This document shows positions 60,967 to 64,000 of a stretch of DNA of 64,000 nucleotides, one piece after another (the stretch's first letter is position 1; each line of letters starts with the position of its first letter). The DNA lies in assembly GCF_029868325.1 (NCBI RefSeq), contig NZ_JARWNW010000104.1, positions 20,226 through 84,225 on the forward strand, in the 5' to 3' direction. A program made the position numbers and the translations under genes. A model generated the notes under the pieces. It had not been told where the DNA came from and made no database searches. It saw nothing but the letters and a program-made list of their open reading frames with translations. This DNA is from Nocardia carnea (GTDB lineage: Bacteria; Actinomycetota; Actinomycetes; Mycobacteriales; Mycobacteriaceae).

Positions 60967-62765
60967 GGACCGGCGCGCTGGCGCCGCTACTGATCGCGGT
61001 AGCGGGCCTGAGCCCACGCGCCGGGACCACCACAACCACTCTCGCTCTCGCCCACACCTGGCCGGGCCCGGAGCCCGCTCTGATCGTGGAAGCCGACCTC
61101 ACAGGCGGGCAGCTCGCCGACATGGCCGGCGTCGACCCGTATCTCGGGTTGGCGAGTCTGGCCCGCACGGTCACCCCCGGTGAGCCGATCGACCCGGATA
61201 GCCTGTCCCGGCACGTGCAGTTCCTGCCCGTCGGGGAGGCGCTGCTGGCCGCGCCACCCCACCGCGACCCCGACCGCGCCGTATTCACCGCTGAGCTGCT
61301 GGCCGGTCCGTCTCCGAGCTGGCGCAATTTCGGGGTTACCGTGTTCGCCGACTGCGGTTTCCACGAGCCGGATTCGGACCTCGACCAGGTGCTGGCCGCT
61401 GCCGACGCCTGCCTGGTCGTTGTGCGCGCCGATCACTGGGACCCTGATTCGGCCGCCCGCCGGATCCGCGTACTCACCCACAACAGCCGCCGCCGGGGGG
61501 TCGTGCTCGTTGGTGCCGAGGCTCGCGGCGAGTTCGCCACTTCCCTCGGGCTCCCGCTACTGGGCGCCCTGCCCGACAGCCGGGCGAGTGCCGAGGCGAT
61601 GCTGCACGGCACCCGGCCGCCGCGCCGTCGCCCGCACCTGCTCCCTGCAGCCCGAGATATCGCCACGGACTTGAACATCCAGCTCCGCACCCCCACCCAC
61701 CGTGACCGGCCCGCAGAACCACCCGCCAGGGGCACCGCCCGCCGCAACAGCCGAACCCGCCACCAGAGCGCCCCACCAACGATCTATCGCCTCGAACAGC
61801 CGCCTGCGCCCACACCTACCCCCCGCACACCCGAGCCTGCGGTCACGGAACCTGCTACACCGCCTTCGGGCCCAGAACCATCCGCTGATGGCGGGGGCGA
61901 GGATGCTGGCCAGCCTGTCGAGGACGAACGCCCCGGCACAGCCGAACCCGGCCCCAACACCGAGCCCGCGGACTCCCCACCGGTTCCGGCACCACTGGAG
62001 GCTGCGCCTGCCCTGACATTGCGGATATTCGGGCCGACACGAATCCTCTGGCATGCGCGCGGTACTGCGGAGACGGTGGAGGTCACCGCGCAATTGCAGC
62101 CCCGTATCCGTGAGCTGCTGACCGTGCTCGCCCTGCACCCGGAAGGGCTGTCGCGGACCCAGTTGATCGACATGCTGTGGGGCGAACGCCCACCCGAGCG
62201 GGGCACCAGCGCGCTCACCAACACTCTGAGCCGGCTACGCACTTCCCTCAGCACCGCCACCGGTGGACAGATCACCGGGCTGCTTACCGACGACCGGACG
62301 CACTACCGCCTGTCCGACACGTCCCTCCGGGTCGATTACTGGGACTTCAACGCCGCCGTCGCCGAACGCCGCCGCGCAAGCAGCGACACCGAGCAGGCCG
62401 CCGCTGCCCGCCGAATCGCGGAGCTGGCCACTAGCGAACTGGCCAGCGACCTCACCGATTCCTGGGTGGAAGCGCTACGCGAATCGGCACGACGCAACGC
62501 CCTCAACGCATTGAGCTGGCTGGCCACCCGCAACACAGAAAACGACCCACGTGCCACCCTGGGCCTGCTTGAGACAACCGCCGAAAGCGACCCCTACAAC
62601 GAAACTGTGTGGCAAGACATTCTCCGCCTGCACGCCCGCCTCGGCGAATACGCCGCACTCGCTCGCACCTACTCACTCCTCACCCGCACACTCGCCGAAA
62701 TAGGCCAAACCCCGAGCCCTGAAACCAGGCAGCTCCTCGAACAACTCCGCCGCACCGCGAAATAG
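60963..62765 (+). CDS. ParA/CpaE-like ATPase domain fused to a BTAD regulator domain
   Basis: 600 residues. Residues about 1-230 look like a MinD/ParA family domain, but the P-loop reads GLSPRAGTTTTTLALA with no Lys. A Pro-rich linker (about 240-350) leads to a winged helix (LLTVLALHPEGLSRTQLIDMLWGERPPERG) and a helical BTAD-like tail (about 350-600). The C-terminal half is SARP-like without evident nucleotide binding. It might regulate the operon or assemble at the membrane protein. Confidence 0.72.
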   Translation: MRTGALAPLLIAVAGLSPRAGTTTTTLALAHTWPGPEPALIVEADLTGGQLADMAGVDPYLGLASLARTVTPGEPIDPDSLSRHVQFLPVGEALLAAPPHRDPDRAVFTAELLAGPSPSWRNFGVTVFADCGFHEPDSDLDQVLAAADACLVVVRADHWDPDSAARRIRVLTHNSRRRGVVLVGAEARGEFATSLGLPLLGALPDSRASAEAMLHGTRPPRRRPHLLPAARDIATDLNIQLRTPTHRDRPAEPPARGTARRNSRTRHQSAPPTIYRLEQPPAPTPTPRTPEPAVTEPATPPSGPEPSADGGGEDAGQPVEDERPGTAEPGPNTEPADSPPVPAPLEAAPALTLRIFGPTRILWHARGTAETVEVTAQLQPRIRELLTVLALHPEGLSRTQLIDMLWGERPPERGTSALTNTLSRLRTSLSTATGGQITGLLTDDRTHYRLSDTSLRVDYWDFNAAVAERRRASSDTEQAAAARRIAELATSELASDLTDSWVEALRESARRNALNALSWLATRNTENDPRATLGLLETTAESDPYNETVWQDILRLHARLGEYAALARTYSLLTRTLAEIGQTPSPETRQLLEQLRRTAK

Positions 62766-62975
62766 AGACGAGTCAACCCTGGCCATTCCGAATTCAGTGA
62801 ATACCGATCATTGGGTAGATTGAATTGGTAGGGTCGCGGAATGCGCGAAATGAGGTGCTGCACATTCTGTGAATATAGTCGGAAATGAGATTAATGGAGA
62901 ATGATTTGCGGTGACGATTCGGCTCCAGGTCCGGGGCGGTGGTCCGATCGGGTGGGTGGCTCGATGAAAAATAAT

Positions 62976-63023
62976 CCGTGCACTGTTCGGTGGTGAGGTT
63001 CCGTGCCCTATTCGGTGAGGTAA
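62976..63023 (+). repeat. Tandem imperfect 24-bp direct repeat
   Basis: CCGTGCACTGTTCGGTGGTG (62976-62995, then AGGTT) and CCGTGCCCTATTCGGTG (63001-63017, then AGGTAA) are adjacent. Two units only; could be iteron-like or regulatory. Confidence 0.4.
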
Positions 63024-63096
63024 TCAAACCGACCCACCGTACCCCGTCGAAAGTGCAGGTAGGGGCCCATATATCCGGTCGGATGTCACCCGGGAT

Positions 63097-63122
63097 TGTC
63101 TATACACAAGGCTGTATAGACA
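63097..63122. promoter_or_regulatory. Perfect palindrome with GntR/HutC-type half sites
   Basis: TGTCTATACA - 6 nt - TGTATAGACA. Each arm contains GT-N-TA-N-AC, the consensus known for HutC-type GntR regulators. The 10-bp arms and 6-nt spacer also resemble a tyrosine-recombinase core. No cognate protein is seen nearby. Confidence 0.4.
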
Positions 63123-63408
63123 TGCTCCGGCGTTGCATGTATCTGCATCTTTCCGGCTGCCCTTCTGCTGACGGTCGCCTCTCATCCTCCCTTGTCCTCC
63201 CCGTATCTTCATTTCTTTTCATTTCTTATTCTTCTGTTTGGCTTGAATCGGCGTTATCGTTTGAAGCGTCGGCGCGGCCGGCCCCGGCGCTGCGCGCATT
63301 TCTTTCCTGTCTTGCGCGGTCGAGTTCGCGTGACCGAGGCGAAATTCCGTAATTATTTCTGCCTTTTCGGGTTGTGGGCACGCTGTGGGTCGAGCTAACG
63401 TCGAGTCG

Positions 63409-63428
63409 TTCCCGGAATTTGCCGGGAA
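63409..63428. promoter_or_regulatory. Small inverted repeat before a wHTH gene
   Basis: TTCCCGG - 6 nt - CCGGGAA, about 90 bp upstream of the ATG at 63520. Operator or weak terminator. Confidence 0.3.
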
Positions 63429-63519
63429 AATTCCGCAAATCCTATTGGTGGCCTCGCTACACGTATGCCACGATCCGCGCTGTGGTGCGTGAAATGGGAT
63501 TGAACTTTCAGGAGATGAA

Positions 63520-63840
63520 ATGGCAAACAACGCGACCTCTGCCCCCGCAACTGGTGCTCGTTTGGGCAATGGTGAATTGCGCCGCATGGTGGCCGGTGCG
63601 CTGGCAAACAATCCGGGCGATGAGCTGTCACCGCGTGAGATCGCGAAAACCCTCGCGCGTTCGTCCGGGGCTGTCGGTAACGCGCTCGAGGCCCTGACCG
63701 CCGCCGGGCACGCCGACCGCACCTCGGCTTCGCCACGCCGCTACCGCGCCAACGCACACACCGCCGCCGCTGCCGCCCCGGCCCCCGTGCCCGCCGCCAC
63801 GCCTACTTCGGCCCCGGCTGCCTCTGGGTCGGCCCCCCCC
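63520..63840 (+). CDS. Winged-helix DNA-binding protein, 3' end unreliable
   Basis: ATG at 63520 with CAGGAG 7 nt upstream. About 75 residues form a wHTH (LRRMVAGALANNPGDELSPREIAKTLARSSGAVGNALEALTAAGHADR), followed by Ala/Pro-rich sequence that enters the poly-C runs. The real 3' end is not known because the sequence beyond about 63833 looks artificial. Such short wHTH proteins occur in actinobacterial mobile regions; role unknown. Confidence 0.6.
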
Positions 63841-63900
63841 CCCCCCCCGGGCGGGCGCCCCCCCCCCCCCCCCCGGCCGCCCCCCCCCCCCCCCCCCCCC
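63833..63900. other. Poly-C runs, probable assembly or sequencing fault
   Basis: C runs of 16 (63833-63848), 17 (63858-63874) and 21 bases (63880-63900), separated by short G/C bits. No coding or known structural reason fits. The frame before it is a regulator and the frame after it an amidase fragment. Confidence 0.7.
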
Positions 63901-64000
63901 GACCGTGCCGAACTTCTACACGGATCGGCCACACACGGTGTCATCTCTCGATCCGTCCGCGATACCGCAGCCATGCTCGATGCTGTCAGCGGGCCCGATT
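63901..64000 (+). CDS. Amidase-family fragment after the poly-C junction
   Basis: The frame from 63901 reads DRAELLHGSATHGVISRSVR then DTAAMLDAVSGPD. The stretch HGVISRSVRDTAAMLDAVSGPD is the conserved segment of amidase-signature enzymes (usual R-S-V-R-D-xA-x-LLD-x-xxGP). It is interior, so both ends of the gene are missing, and it is in a different frame from the upstream protein. It may not truly adjoin that gene. Confidence 0.6.

Larger units (their letters stand above)
62766..63519. other. Regulatory-looking intergenic stretch
   Basis: 754 bases, with AT-rich and pyrimidine-rich parts (63180-63245) and several symmetric elements listed separately. No credible gene. Confidence 0.5.

Noticed and set aside
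63833..63900. A genuine polyproline protein segment
   Set aside because: Pure C runs of 16-21 are not natural proline codon use and coincide with a frame change into an amidase fragment.
1..64000. CRISPR array
   Set aside because: No regularly spaced identical repeats of 23-40 bp were seen anywhere.

Overview
The window is chromosomal-style DNA from a high-GC, mycolate-type actinomycete, most likely a Nocardia or close relative. Supporting signs are GTG/TTG starts, many SAM methyltransferases, FadD- and DesA3-like lipid enzymes, XRE/DUF5753/DUF397 and MmyB-type regulators, cutinase-like proteins and CYP157-like proteins. It divides into a conserved core-like part (about 1-17 kb) and a long accessory part (about 17-64 kb) that carries transposase remnants, restriction genes and regulators.

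1-17 kb: the end of an NADP glutamate dehydrogenase, an SDR oxidoreductase, a FadD-type acyl-CoA ligase, a WYL regulator divergent from a RidA protein, a secreted lipase lipoprotein, a DUF574 methyltransferase, a PAS-GGDEF-EAL protein, a LysR regulator divergent from an NDH-2, an OlsB-like/PlsC-like acyltransferase pair, a secreted Asn/Asp/Gly-rich protein and a membrane fatty-acid desaturase.

17-31 kb: a gene-poor stretch, then a defence island. It holds a protein paired with an XRE-ImmA/IrrE metallopeptidase, an AbiJ-N-like/Mrr-like nuclease, a 1084-residue HsdM-like methylase with altered catalytic motifs, a decayed IS3 transposase, a broken second copy of the nuclease 3' end, a divergent PstI/BsuBI-type restriction pair and an HNH nuclease. 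31-39 kb: an ECF sigma factor overlapping a pentapeptide-repeat membrane protein, a degenerate tRNA-like sequence, a secreted HNH nuclease, a nucleoside-hydrolase-like protein lacking key Asp residues, DUF4254 and primase/polymerase-like genes, and an XRE-DUF5753/DUF397 pair.

39-52 kb is the most unusual region. A minus-strand series encodes an HTH-STAND ATPase fused to a HUMPS (hexulose-phosphate synthase-like) domain, a GNAT acetyltransferase, a short ThiC-like radical SAM protein, a nucleotidyltransferase-fold protein, a GalE epimerase and a methyltransferase. Divergent from it run two CYP157-like proteins lacking the ExxR arginine, an acyl-CoA-oxidase-like flavoprotein and a small Cys protein. 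Heptamer direct repeats with 11-bp periodicity lie in both promoter regions. I infer a regulated small-molecule (possibly nucleotide- or azole-derived) biosynthetic system; its product is unknown.

52-64 kb: a putative PD-(D/E)XK nuclease with a partner gene, two MmyB-like regulators, a small-peptide transcript candidate, and an overlapping operon (Pro/Gly-rich secreted protein, cutinase, lipase-like protein without its nucleophile Ser, then a membrane protein and a ParA-like/BTAD regulator). The last gene-poor stretch carries operator-like palindromes. The end contains poly-C runs that probably mark a faulty assembly join to an amidase fragment.
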